Assembly (NCBI RefSeq): GCF_020697055.1 | Contig: NZ_JAJFBP010000040.1 | Span: 1 to 49,519, forward strand | Source of the DNA: Panacagrimonas sp. | GTDB taxonomy: Bacteria; Pseudomonadota; Gammaproteobacteria; Nevskiales; Nevskiaceae | Reading direction: 5' to 3' | DNA: 49,519 nt | Part shown: positions 1-7,290 of the stretch, piece after piece | Numbering within the stretch: position 1 is the first letter of the stretch | How the letters are laid out: each line of letters starts with the position of its first letter | The notes under the pieces: generated by a model | The model's database searches: none | Told to the model about the DNA's origin: nothing | Seen by the model: the letters and a program-made list of their open reading frames with translations, nothing else | Program-made: the position numbers and the translations under genes

Positions 1-83
1 AGGAGACGATCGTACAGATCCACGGCGTCGGTCCGTTGATCGTCCACTATGCAGATCCGGAAAAGGACCCGAGGAAGAAGTAG
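1..83 (+). CDS. C-terminal end of an unrecognised cassette protein (cut by window edge)
   Basis: The frame starting at base 3 is open from the window edge to TAG at 81-83. It gives 26 residues ending ...HYADPEKDPRKK. The beginning lies outside the window. An attC site begins 50 bases after the stop, so this is probably the gene of the cassette preceding the first visible attC. The basic, proline-containing tail looks like a natural protein end. No function can be assigned from 26 residues. Confidence 0.45.
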   Translation, partial: ETIVQIHGVGPLIVHYADPEKDPRKK

Positions 84-132
84 CCCAAGGTAGACCGTCC
101 CCGGATCGACGGCACATGGTGTTGTCGGCGCG

Positions 133-231
133 GCCCAACAAGGTGTTGCACCCGACGTCCACGCCTCCCGGCGGTCGGCCAATCGGAAGGGCATCGTCGG
201 GCGGGGCCGCGGGTGAACGCCGGCGTTGGGC
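133..231 (+). other. attC recombination site 1
   Basis: The site is 99 bases. R'' GCCCAAC is at 133-139 and R' GTTGGGC at 225-231, exact complements. The inner left arm GTTGCACCC pairs with GGGTGAAC on the right, leaving one extrahelical G on the left. The centre is a longer variable stem. These features match integron attC sites, whose folded bottom strand is cut by the integrase. Confidence 0.88.
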
Positions 232-450
232 GGCTTGGCGGGTTGTGCGCATGCAGTAAGACTGGGGAATCAGCCATGCAGAACGGCGGTAAGGACGGAA
301 GCGCTAAGCCAAGCCATTCCGGTGCATGGGGCGCATCGCTTCTCAATAAGCTTCCCTCAGTGGCGCGTGAGCGCCGGAAGCGAGTTGCATCCAAGAGACG
401 GCGCGCCGCAAATCGACGGCTGCAGTCTGAAGAAGCGCTGGACTAGAGCT

Positions 451-751
451 GTGGCCAAGCCGGCCTACGTACTGTCCGGTGACCGCTGTACATCGATGCC
501 CGACTTCTATGAGCATTTGTCCGAGGTCATTCTTCCCGGTGTGACGTGGGGCAGGAACCTCGATGCACTAAATGACGTGTTGAGAGGAGGGTTTACACCC
601 GAGGCGGGTTTCCGGACTGTGTGGAGAGGTCATTTTCAGGCGCGAGCGAGTCTGGGGCCCGACAGTCTTCGATGCCATCGTGGACATCATTCGGGATCAC
701 GGCCCAGGAGGTTCGCAATCGGAGGATGGGGTGGAACTTGAGCTCCGATAA
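451..751 (+). pseudogene. Barstar-family (ribonuclease inhibitor) cassette gene, frameshifted
   Basis: From GTG at 451 the protein reads VAKPAYVLSGDRC, a segment with DFYEHLSEVILPG, then WGRNLDALNDVLRGGF. The WGRNLDALND block is the barstar signature (family pattern: GxNLDALxDxL). Barstars inhibit secreted ribonucleases of the barnase type. Around 615-650 the frame must shift by one base; the continuing frame then reads VFDAIVDIIRDHGPGG and ends with TAA at 749-751, as expected for the family C-terminus. Without the shift the gene runs into unrelated sequence. No barnase-like toxin is adjacent, so it would have been an orphan immunity gene. A weak ribosome site and the frameshift suggest it is not functional; a sequencing error is the alternative. 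Confidence 0.6.
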
Positions 752-796
752 CGGTTGGCTGGGCGGCCGGACAGATAGCAGCCGACGTCGTTGGGC
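746..796 (+). other. Short degenerate attC-like site A
   Basis: The barstar stop codon sits in the left edge (GATAACGG). The right end is an intact R' box GTTGGGC at 790-796. GTTGGCTG on the left pairs with CAGCCGAC on the right (one G-T pair), and AACG pairs with CGTT. At 51 bases it is shorter than the four clear attC sites. Its segment 771-793 recurs with two mismatches at 15463-15485, and its left half recurs at 4273-4301. Confidence 0.45.
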
Positions 797-799
797 GTC

Positions 800-1369
800 A
801 TGAAGAAAGCTGGCGCTGGTATCGAAAGCTATGACCTTTGGGTTCGTGTCGTGGTGAAGGATGCCCCGCCTGGAGTGAAGTTCGCTGTGCAGCGGGGAAA
901 ATCGGAACTGCTCGAGCCGAGTAGCCAGACGGAGACAGAGCTTGTGTTTGATCTTCCAGTTCGAGTCGTGGAGAAGCCCGGAAGCAAGGCACCGAACATC
1001 CTGGGGCCCTACGCACAAGGTCCCGCGTCGGATCGCTTTTTCTATCTCAATTCCGGGACCATGGCAGGGCAAACGCAGACCGGTTGGACTCGGCGGGCAA
1101 AGCTCAAAACGGCTGGCATAACCTGGGTACTGGTACGTGAGGCTTCGGCGCGAGACAACGCAGTTCTAGTCGCGGAAGTACACGGTCGCGCGCGGGACAC
1201 CGGACCATGCTGCGGGACCGTTCAGCTCTTAAACGGAGGCTGGCAAGTTGACCGTCGGCATGGTGTCGCTGCGCATGCCGCCCAACCCCCAAATCCAGCC
1301 GCCGGCTTTGCCGCCGGCAAGCCCGGTTCTGAACGGAAAGTTCGGGCTGGGCGACAAAGCCGTGGATGA
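800..1369 (+). CDS. DUF5990 family protein (cassette gene)
   Basis: The ATG at 800 starts four bases after the R' box of site A, a typical cassette layout; an in-frame TTG at 791 is the alternative. The first 135 residues match the DUF5990 pattern as I know it: WVRVVVKDAPPGVKFAVQRG, then LGPYAQGPASDRFFYLNSGT, then WTRRAKLKTAGITW. The family is small, cytosolic and of unknown function. The expected natural end is near NGGWQV. Here the frame stays open for about 35 more low-complexity residues through the degenerate attC at 1280-1352 and stops at 1367-1369. So the original stop may be lost and the tail may be an artefact of reading the recombination site. Confidence 0.75.
   Translation: MKKAGAGIESYDLWVRVVVKDAPPGVKFAVQRGKSELLEPSSQTETELVFDLPVRVVEKPGSKAPNILGPYAQGPASDRFFYLNSGTMAGQTQTGWTRRAKLKTAGITWVLVREASARDNAVLVAEVHGRARDTGPCCGTVQLLNGGWQVDRRHGVAAHAAQPPNPAAGFAAGKPGSERKVRAGRQSRG
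1280..1352 (+). other. Degenerate attC-like site inside the 3' end of the DUF5990 ORF
   Basis: It opens with GCCCAAC (1280-1286) and closes with GCTGGGC (1346-1352). The right half contains CTGAACG, as in the clear attC sites. The outer ends pair at 8 of 10 positions; the inner left arm is poor. It lies exactly where an attC is expected between two cassette genes. Confidence 0.4.
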
Positions 1370-1388
1370 TCGCGGGCGATAGGCCTCC

Positions 1389-1985
1389 ATGAGAGCAATC
1401 CTCCTCACACTGCTGATGACGTGTGGCTTTGTCGGAGCGTGCAGTCCTCGTGAGGGAGCAGCTCCCCCCAGCGATCCAACCCGCGTCGCGTCGAAGAACG
1501 TGAGGAAGCAGGTGTATGACCTGACGGCGGACGACCTTCACAGAAGCGCTGTGTGGGAGTTCGCGTTGGATGAGGAAACGGTTGAGGGGCAGGATGAAGC
1601 GACTGTGCGTCCGTTTGACAGCGACAGAGTGCTCGACCCCGCCGCTGGTCTCTTTATAGTTCGCGCGACGTTCCGTCTCGCCGATGGCTCGCAGATGTCG
1701 GGCTATCTCACCGCCCAACCGGAGGGGCATAGAACCCTGGGCTACGTGCAACCGACAATCGTCACTGCGGGTGGCCAAGTCTCTTTTTGGTACGGCCTTC
1801 AAAAGCCGACTCAAGCCCATATCGATTCTCAATACAAGCTGCTTGGAGTCAATGCGCCGTCTCAGGTCTTCCCACTGGATTTTCAGTCTGAAGTGGCACT
1901 TGCAGGAGGAGAGATCAGCGGATCCGTTGCGGGCTTCTACTCGTTCAAGAATGAGAGCTTCGATGAAACAGAGTTCGTGCGGTGA
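1389..1985 (+). CDS. Lipoprotein of unknown function (cassette gene)
   Basis: The gene runs from ATG 1389 to TGA 1983-1985 and encodes 198 residues. The N-terminus is a short hydrophobic signal ending in a lipobox (GFVGAC), so Cys18 is the likely lipidated residue and the protein would be anchored in the envelope. The mature part is mixed charged and beta-rich, with a run VYDLTADDLHRSAVWEFALDE and no motif I recognise. The clear attC at 1987-2089 begins one base after the stop, so this is a bona fide cassette gene. Secreted proteins and lipoproteins of unknown role are common in chromosomal integrons. Confidence 0.75.
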   Translation: MRAILLTLLMTCGFVGACSPREGAAPPSDPTRVASKNVRKQVYDLTADDLHRSAVWEFALDEETVEGQDEATVRPFDSDRVLDPAAGLFIVRATFRLADGSQMSGYLTAQPEGHRTLGYVQPTIVTAGGQVSFWYGLQKPTQAHIDSQYKLLGVNAPSQVFPLDFQSEVALAGGEISGSVAGFYSFKNESFDETEFVR

Positions 1986-1986
1986 G

Positions 1987-2089
1987 GCCTAACCAGGTGT
2001 TGCAGCCGCGGTCTTTGCCGTCCGTGACCTTTGTTCTCCTGGTCGGTCAATGTGTGCGGCAGAGCCCCGGCTGAACGCCGGTGGTAGGC
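1987..2089 (+). other. attC recombination site 2
   Basis: The site is 103 bases. R'' GCCTAAC is at 1987-1993 and R' GGTAGGC at 2083-2089, one mismatch from complementary. Inner arms GTTGCAGCCG and CGGCTGAAC pair with one extrahelical G, as in sites 1 and 4. Confidence 0.85.
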
Positions 2090-2114
2090 GTCACTGCGAG
2101 AGGTGCCGCTCACG

Positions 2115-2519
2115 ATGCGAGTGCTGATCAACATCGATATACCCGAACTAGAAGCTGCCATTGCGTTCTATGAAGCGGCGGTCGGGCTCTCGCTCAGCCG
2201 CGTCCTGGACTCGGATGTGGCAGAGCTAACTGGGGCGTCGTCGGTTGTGTACTTGCTGAAAAAGGACGCTGGCTCGGTTGCGAGCTTCGGCGCAGACATC
2301 ACCCGAAGCTTTGCTCGCCACTGGACGCCGGTTCACGTCGATTTCGTTGTCGAGAACGTGGAGGCGGCTGCGGCTCGCGCGGTTCAGGCCGGTGCGGTGC
2401 GGGAGTCGGCGTGCGTCCAATGGCGAGGGTCAAAGTGCATCACGCTCTCAGACCCATTTGGAAACGGGTTCTGTTTCATCGAGTTTTCAGAGGGGACGTA
2501 TCGTGCCGGTGCCGCCTGA
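2115..2519 (+). CDS. VOC/glyoxalase superfamily protein (cassette gene)
   Basis: The ATG at 2115 gives MRVLINIDIPELEAAIAFYE, the standard first beta strand and helix of a vicinal-oxygen-chelate module; an in-frame GTG lies at 2103. The second half has VHVDFVVENVEAAAARAVQAGA and LSDPFGNGFCFIEF, the usual second module with DPFGN turn and terminal metal-ligand Glu. At 134 residues it is a single two-module VOC chain that would act as a dimer. Members include glyoxalase I, antibiotic-resistance proteins and dioxygenases; this sequence does not tell which. It starts 25 bases after attC 2. Confidence 0.85.
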   Translation: MRVLINIDIPELEAAIAFYEAAVGLSLSRVLDSDVAELTGASSVVYLLKKDAGSVASFGADITRSFARHWTPVHVDFVVENVEAAAARAVQAGAVRESACVQWRGSKCITLSDPFGNGFCFIEFSEGTYRAGAA

Positions 2520-2623
2520 TAAGCCGTTCGCGCCGTCGTACATGCCTTCGTCTCGCTTCGGCATGGCCGCGGCCCAACTGCGGCGCCGGTCGACACCACG
2601 CGAACGACTTCGGGAGACAGGGA

Positions 2624-3109
2624 ATGCCAAATGGCGGACCAGATTGTTGCGGAAACTGCTCCCATAACAGGGCCGTGCAGGAGCTGGCGCATCCTCAGCC
2701 GGAACGGCCGGCTGAATTCTGGGAGCGGTCGCGATGCACGCTTCGAGACGTCGCGGTCACGAACCCGTTCTGGACGTACTGCCGCAATTTCACCTATGGC
2801 AAACATCCGGAGGCGCGCAACACGACCGACATTCCCGTAGGGTGGATCACCGCGAGCGGACTCTACGAAGGCTACGTAAGAATTTCATGGCATGGTCAGA
2901 TCGAGCCAGAGGTGTCGGTGCCGACCCAATGCTCCGTTTGTGGCTGGGGCACTGAAAAGGGAATCAGCATTGCGATTGGCGACAGTCATCTCGGTTTCTG
3001 TGCCAACCGCCACTACATCCAGTGGTGGCGCACAGTGCACGATGACGCCACATACGATCCAGAGGATTACGAGTCTCCTGAGGAGCGGTATGCAAAGGGC
3101 AGGAACTGA
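2624..3109 (+). CDS. Cys-rich MPNGG-type protein of unknown function (cassette gene)
   Basis: The ATG at 2624 follows a GGGAGACAGGG ribosome site and starts MPNGGPDCCGNCSHN, a start I have seen in an uncharacterised family found in environmental bacteria and cassettes. The protein is 161 residues and has Cys pairs at the N-terminus (CCxxC), at TQCSVCG and near FCANRHY. This suggests a metal-binding or disulphide-rich fold. It has no signal peptide. The frame upstream to 2411 is open but low in coding character, so the later start is preferred. The stop is six bases before attC 3. It shares a cassette interval with the VOC gene, as no attC is visible between them. Confidence 0.75.
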   Translation: MPNGGPDCCGNCSHNRAVQELAHPQPERPAEFWERSRCTLRDVAVTNPFWTYCRNFTYGKHPEARNTTDIPVGWITASGLYEGYVRISWHGQIEPEVSVPTQCSVCGWGTEKGISIAIGDSHLGFCANRHYIQWWRTVHDDATYDPEDYESPEERYAKGRN

Positions 3110-3115
3110 GGCGGC

Positions 3116-3193
3116 GCCCAACCACAAGGTCCAACGGACGTTCTCGCTTTCGCTGTTGCTCGGCGGAGCCGCCGTCGAACTCGAGCGTTGGGC
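3116..3193 (+). other. attC recombination site 3
   Basis: The site is 78 bases. R'' GCCCAAC is at 3116-3122 and R' GTTGGGC at 3187-3193, exact complements. Inner arms GTCCAACGG and CCGTCGAAC pair imperfectly. It is the shortest of the four clear sites. Confidence 0.82.
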
Positions 3194-3198
3194 AACAA

Positions 3199-3693
3199 AT
3201 GGCTAGAGCCCTGCTCATTGCTTTGGTTCTTCTCGTTACAGCCTGCTCGTCTCGATCCGAGCAACAGCGGGTCGAGGATTACGCTGCATTGATAGAGGCC
3301 GCCGAGAGCGGCCAGCTCGCTATGGTCGAAGCTCTCCTGGCCCGCGGCACACCTGTCGACGCCGTCAAGCCGGGAGAGGTCGGATCCTCCTGGGCAGCGT
3401 TTGCCGAGCGACCTTCGCCACTATTCGTGGCAGCAGCCAACGGTCATAAGGAAGTCGTCAAGTCATTGCTCAAACACAAGCCATGGCTCGATTGGAACTG
3501 CTGCGATAGCTTCACCCCGCTGGGTACAGCGGCAGCGAACGGGCATCGGGAGATCGTTGAGACATTGCTCGCGGCTGGAGCCGACCCCTCAATCGCAAGC
3601 TCGGGCGGCAAGACTCCGCTCGAAGCTGCACGTGCCAAGGGGCATACGGAGATCGCACTGTTGCTCGAAAAAGCCATCGCGCAGCGGAGGTGA
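3199..3693 (+). CDS. Ankyrin-repeat lipoprotein (cassette gene)
   Basis: The ATG at 3199 lies five bases after the R' box of attC 3. The 164-residue protein has a signal sequence ending in a lipobox (LLVTAC), so it is probably anchored on the periplasmic side. It then has three to four ankyrin units with typical helices: LIEAAESGQLAMVEALLARG, LFVAAANGHKEVVKSLL, LGTAAANGHREIVETLLAAG and LEAARAKGHTEIALLL. Ankyrin repeats bind proteins, so it may be an immunity or scaffold protein. A partner is not visible. The stop is seven bases before attC 4, so the cassette is compact and intact. Confidence 0.85.
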   Translation: MARALLIALVLLVTACSSRSEQQRVEDYAALIEAAESGQLAMVEALLARGTPVDAVKPGEVGSSWAAFAERPSPLFVAAANGHKEVVKSLLKHKPWLDWNCCDSFTPLGTAAANGHREIVETLLAAGADPSIASSGGKTPLEAARAKGHTEIALLLEKAIAQRR

Positions 3694-3700
3694 GGTTGTC

Positions 3701-3804
3701 GCCCAACGAGCTGTTGCAGCCGCGGTCGCTGCCGCCGGTGAGCATCGCATCCATCCGCAAGCTCAGTAGGGTGGCGGAGACCCGGCTGAACGGCGGCGTT
3801 GGGC
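3701..3804 (+). other. attC recombination site 4
   Basis: The site is 104 bases. R'' GCCCAAC is at 3701-3707 and R' GTTGGGC at 3798-3804, exact complements. Inner arms GTTGCAGCCG and CGGCTGAAC are near-identical to those of site 2 and leave one extrahelical G. Confidence 0.87.
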
Positions 3805-3846
3805 ACTTCACGGAACCGTCCCGAGCGCGTTGGCAGCGACAGCTCC

Positions 3847-4275
3847 GTGCCGGAGAGCAGGAAAGCACTGCTTGTTGGAAAGGGTGCTTATATTCCCGAG
3901 ATCGGAGATGGCGTAGCAGTGATCATCAACAACGTTGATGGACACGCCTGCCTTTTGAACCGTGGGAATGGGTCGCAGGTAACCCGGGGTCCGTGACGAA
4001 AATATGCAGGCACCCTCGAAACCTCGAAGGCGGTAACGGTGTTCTATGGCGCGGGGGTTGCGGCAAATTTGCGGTCCGCACCATTCATGTATCAAACGAC
4101 TATCGACGCGGGCTGGGTCTACTTCGTGGAGCCAGATCTCAAGGTCGGATCTGTGGGGGTGAAGCTTCGCAAGATCTGTCGGTCATCCGACCATGCGCAG
4201 GCGATACAGGCGTTCCTTCGTCAGAACCTTTTCCATCCGGGGAACGTCGGGAAGGTTGATTATTCGAGCACGTAA
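3847..4275 (+). pseudogene. Decayed cassette ORF with an in-frame TGA
   Basis: One reading frame stays coding-like from about 3847 (GTG) to TAA 4273-4275 apart from a single TGA at 3994-3996. Before it: GKGAYIPEIGDGVAVIINNV and DGHACLLNRG. After it: KYAGTLETSKAV, then an Ala/Phe-rich part and WVYFVEPDLKVGSVGVKLRK. A downstream GTG at 4039 could start a shorter 78-residue protein. The gene follows attC 4 and its stop is the left edge of an attC-like remnant, so it occupies a cassette position. No family is recognised. A nonsense mutation is the simplest reading; two separate small genes are possible. Confidence 0.45.
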
Positions 4276-4301
4276 TCGTGGATGAGCGGCCGGATAGATA
4301 G
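4273..4301 (+). other. attC-like remnant C
   Basis: From the TAA of the preceding ORF, this stretch aligns with the left half of attC-like site A (from its TAA at 749 to 778) at roughly 24 of 30 positions. The identical core is GCGGCCGGAyAGATAG (4286-4301 against 763-778, one mismatch). The right half is not recognisable as an R' box, so the site is probably dead. Confidence 0.35.
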
Positions 4302-4848
4302 ATTGATGACGAGATCGTCACTTTTGTTCCGCCTCCCGACTCCAAATATGACCTCAGCTATGCGCGGGAGGGGAGCGGTGCAACGTCTCGCGTTACGAGG
4401 AAAGCAACGGAGTGCGACGCGATATTTCCTCGTCTCCGGTTCGTCGTACGAAGTTCATCGGCACCTGGAGCACTCCTTCGTCAGCGTATTGCACGGATCC
4501 TTGGCCCCCGCAGGCAAGCCAGGGCTGACAAGTCGCATCAGGCGATGGCAGCACTGGCCAGATGAAGTAGGGCTTTCGGCCTGCCGCGGGGTCGAGATCA
4601 CATCCGCCGCACCCGCTCATCTCGGACGCGCCGCACCGACACGCGCACCGCGCTCGCTTCTCCGCAGCGGCCCACCTCTTCGCTGCTCAGCCGGGTTCCG
4701 TGTTGGATGAGTGTCGCTCCCTCGTCTAGAAGGTTGTGTCGCCGACGGCGGTGGGTCCGCAGCAATTCCCGCATACGCCGCAAGTTTCGCGACAGTCTCG
4801 GTTGCTAGCATGGCTTCCAATCGCGATCGACCGTCCAAGGACCGAGCC
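4302..4848. other. Decayed intergenic stretch at the array boundary
   Basis: No convincing gene or complete attC is present. A coding-like fragment in one frame (4302-4565) reads DDEIVTFVPPPDSKYDLSYA and then loses coherence; a TAG at 4299 interrupts it upstream. An open frame at 4282-4710 has arginine-rich, shadow-like composition and is not supported. The last 150 bases should carry the promoter of the TonB receptor gene, but no confident -35/-10 pair was found. Confidence 0.4.
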
Positions 4849-7269
4849 ATGCTGGACAAACTCCTGCCGCTTGCCGCGCTGATGCTGTGCCTATGGATCT
4901 GGCTTCCGGCGCCAGCCCAGGCGCAACAGGAAGCGGCGGGCGCCGTCCGCGGACGCATCGTGGATTCGATAACGGGGCGGGCCGTACCGGCGGCAACGGT
5001 TCGGCTCATGCGCAACCAGCAAGTGCAGGGCACCGTTGAAGCCGATCCCGCCGGAGCGTTCTCGTTCGATCACGTGCCCGAAGGCGTGTATTCGGTCGAG
5101 GTGGAAGAACAGGGCTACCTGAAGGCCGCGCAGGCGGACGTACGGGTCGTGCTTCGCAGGGTGGCGGACGTCGACTTTGCGCTGGTGCGCGGAAGCGAAG
5201 TGGTGCTGGATACCATCGTCGTCACGTCGAGCGCGACGGCTGAAGACCCGCGGGCGACGCCGAACACCGTGCTGCTGGACCGCGAAGAGATACGTCGAAA
5301 TCCTGGCAGCGCAGGCGACGTGGTCCGTGCGATGGACGTCCTGCCGGGGGTCGTCGCCACGGGCGAGTTCTCGAGCTTCACCGTGCGTGGCAACGGGCCG
5401 CGCGACAACCTGATCCTGGTCGACGGCATTCCGTTCGACAAGGTCGCGCATTTCGACGAGTCGCTCGGCGAGCAGGAAGCCGTCGATGGCGGCGGACGAT
5501 ATTCGATCTTTGCGCCGAACATCATCGGCAGCGCCAAGTTTTCCCCGGGAGGCTGGCGGGCCGCCGAGGGCGGCAAGAATGGATCGTTGCTGGATCTCGA
5601 GATCGCGGACGGCAATCCGGTGAGCTCCACTGTGGGTGCACGCGTCGACATCATCGGCGTCGAGGCGGACTACGACGGACCGAGCTATGTGGCCGACAAC
5701 ACCAGCCTGCTGCTGTCGGCGCGCCGGTTCGATTTCAGCAACCTGTTCGAAGCCATCGACGAGAAGGACATCGGCACGCAGCGCCTGGCCGATTTCATCG
5801 CCAAGTCCGTCACCGAGCTGGCCGACGATCATCGTCTCGAGCTGCTGGCGATCCACGCAGCCGAGGATTCCAAGCGAACGGTGAAGAACGCGCTCGAATC
5901 CGACGACTTCGAGGACGTGAGCCTCGAGGACTCGAAGCAGGACAGCACCCTGCTCGGCGTGACATGGCGGTGGTTCCCCGGTGACGTGGCGCAGCTGCGC
6001 AATACGTTCTACTACCGCAACAGCGACAGGTCGGGGACGGAAGGCGAGGCCTATCCGGATCTCGGGGGACCGGATCCGACACCGGAAACGACGCCGGCCC
6101 GCGAGGACATCCTGCGGATCAAGGAGCGTGAAACAGAGTACGGCTGGCGCAGCGATTTCAGCACGCTGCTGGGCCCGGACGGAATCTTCTCCGCCGGCGC
6201 GCGGGTGGCTCGCGTGGAGCTCGACTTCGACCGCCGTCTTACCGACGACTGGATACGGTATGTGTACGAGGATTCGGACTTTCGCCCCGACCCGGCCCAG
6301 CAGTACATCGTGCTGACGCCCGAGGAATACGACTCCGAGTTGAGCGCGGAGGATACGCAGATGGCCGCGTACACCGACTACGCCTGGACCATCGGCGATT
6401 TCACCTGGACACCCGGGCTGCGCTACGAGCGCGACGGATTTTCCGGAAAGTCCGTCGTCGCTCCGCGCCTGCTGGTGGCCTGGCAACCCGATGCAGTCAC
6501 CCGGGTATGGACCGGAGGCGGTGTCTACCATCAGGCCCCGCGTTATCTCGACCTCGCGGCCGATACGTCCAACCTCGACCTGAAGAGCGAGCGTTCCACG
6601 CAATGGGTGCTGGGCTATTCCCGGTACCTGCGCGAGGACCTGCGGTTTTCGGCCGAAGGGTATTACCAGAAGCTCGACGATCTGATCGTGTTCGACGATC
6701 GGACCACGAACACTGCCACCAACAGCGGCGAGGGCTCCGCCAAGGGTGTGGATCTGATGCTGGCCAAGCGCATGAGCCGGGACTGGAGCGCATCGGCGAC
6801 CTACTCGTACTCGCGCGCCCGTCGCGACGACAAGCTCGGCGAAGGCGAATACGCGGCGGATTGGGATCGGCCGCACGCGTTCGGAATCGTCGGCGTCTGG
6901 CAGGCGAGCGATCGATGGACCTTCTCGGGGAAATGGAAATATGCCTCGGGCCGGCCCACCGACGCGTACGTCGTGCACAGCGACGTGCTGGGAGCCGGAG
7001 ACCCCGTGCGCTACTCGAAAGAGCTGACGCGCACCAATGCCAATCGTCTGCCCGTCTATCACTCGCTGAGCCTGCGCGCGGATTACCAGCGCCGCTTCGG
7101 CCCGCTGAGCCTGGTGGCTTACCTGGACATACTGAACGTGTACGGTCGCAAGAACGCCAACGGTTATGAATGGGACGAACGTCGCGGCGTCAACGTCATC
7201 GAAGGGCTCGACGAGCCGCTGCCCACCATCGGGCTCCGGTTCGAATACTCCTGGACACCCGGAACATGA
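4849..7269 (+). CDS. TonB-dependent outer-membrane receptor with N-terminal carboxypeptidase-regulatory-like domain
   Basis: The ATG at 4849 follows AAGGACCGAGCC and gives a Sec signal peptide (residues 1-23, LPAPAQAQQ), which is better than the upstream in-frame starts. Residues about 30-110 form a CarboxypepD_reg-like beta sandwich (AVRGRIVDSITGRAVPAATV). Then come a plug (DVVRAMDVLPGVVATGEFSS, TVRGNGPRDNLILVDGIPF) and a beta-barrel of about 550 residues with alternating aromatic strands, DxxR loops and the final GLRFEYSW strand. Length 806 is usual. It would import a siderophore, metal chelate or other ligand using TonB energy. The two-component genes follow after 21 bases, so they may sense the same ligand. 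The substrate cannot be read from the sequence. Confidence 0.9.
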   Translation: MLDKLLPLAALMLCLWIWLPAPAQAQQEAAGAVRGRIVDSITGRAVPAATVRLMRNQQVQGTVEADPAGAFSFDHVPEGVYSVEVEEQGYLKAAQADVRVVLRRVADVDFALVRGSEVVLDTIVVTSSATAEDPRATPNTVLLDREEIRRNPGSAGDVVRAMDVLPGVVATGEFSSFTVRGNGPRDNLILVDGIPFDKVAHFDESLGEQEAVDGGGRYSIFAPNIIGSAKFSPGGWRAAEGGKNGSLLDLEIADGNPVSSTVGARVDIIGVEADYDGPSYVADNTSLLLSARRFDFSNLFEAIDEKDIGTQRLADFIAKSVTELADDHRLELLAIHAAEDSKRTVKNALESDDFEDVSLEDSKQDSTLLGVTWRWFPGDVAQLRNTFYYRNSDRSGTEGEAYPDLGGPDPTPETTPAREDILRIKERETEYGWRSDFSTLLGPDGIFSAGARVARVELDFDRRLTDDWIRYVYEDSDFRPDPAQQYIVLTPEEYDSELSAEDTQMAAYTDYAWTIGDFTWTPGLRYERDGFSGKSVVAPRLLVAWQPDAVTRVWTGGGVYHQAPRYLDLAADTSNLDLKSERSTQWVLGYSRYLREDLRFSAEGYYQKLDDLIVFDDRTTNTATNSGEGSAKGVDLMLAKRMSRDWSASATYSYSRARRDDKLGEGEYAADWDRPHAFGIVGVWQASDRWTFSGKWKYASGRPTDAYVVHSDVLGAGDPVRYSKELTRTNANRLPVYHSLSLRADYQRRFGPLSLVAYLDILNVYGRKNANGYEWDERRGVNVIEGLDEPLPTIGLRFEYSWTPGT

Positions 7270-7290
7270 GCCGGGCACCGAGATCGCCCC

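Larger units (their letters stand above)
84..4301 (+). mobile_element. Distal part of a chromosomal integron gene-cassette array
   Basis: Short plus-strand genes alternate with imperfect inverted repeats. Each clear repeat opens with GCCCAAC or GCCTAAC (R'') and closes with GTTGGGC or a one-base variant (R'). Each carries internal L boxes that pair except for one unpaired G on the left side, the hallmark of attC folding. Every clear site lies just 3' of a gene, so the array is read left to right and intI/attI should lie upstream of the window. Decayed genes and degenerate sites fit the old, rarely mobilised end of an array. The right boundary is uncertain; the last attC-like remnant ends near 4301. 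Confidence 0.85.

Noticed and set aside
2572..2578. GCCCAAC, an R''-like box between the VOC and MPNGG-type genes
   Set aside because: No matching R' or pairing L boxes follow before the next gene.
3994..3996. TGA as a possible selenocysteine codon
   Set aside because: No selenoprotein family or convincing downstream hairpin was recognised; decay is simpler.
4282..4710. 142-codon plus-strand frame after the cassette array
   Set aside because: Arg/Ser-rich, no ribosome site, no domain; a different frame carries a coding-like fragment there.
4891..7278. 795-codon open frame on the minus strand
   Set aside because: It is antisense to the TonB receptor gene, whose signal peptide, plug and barrel are unmistakable. 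High GC leaves long antisense frames open.
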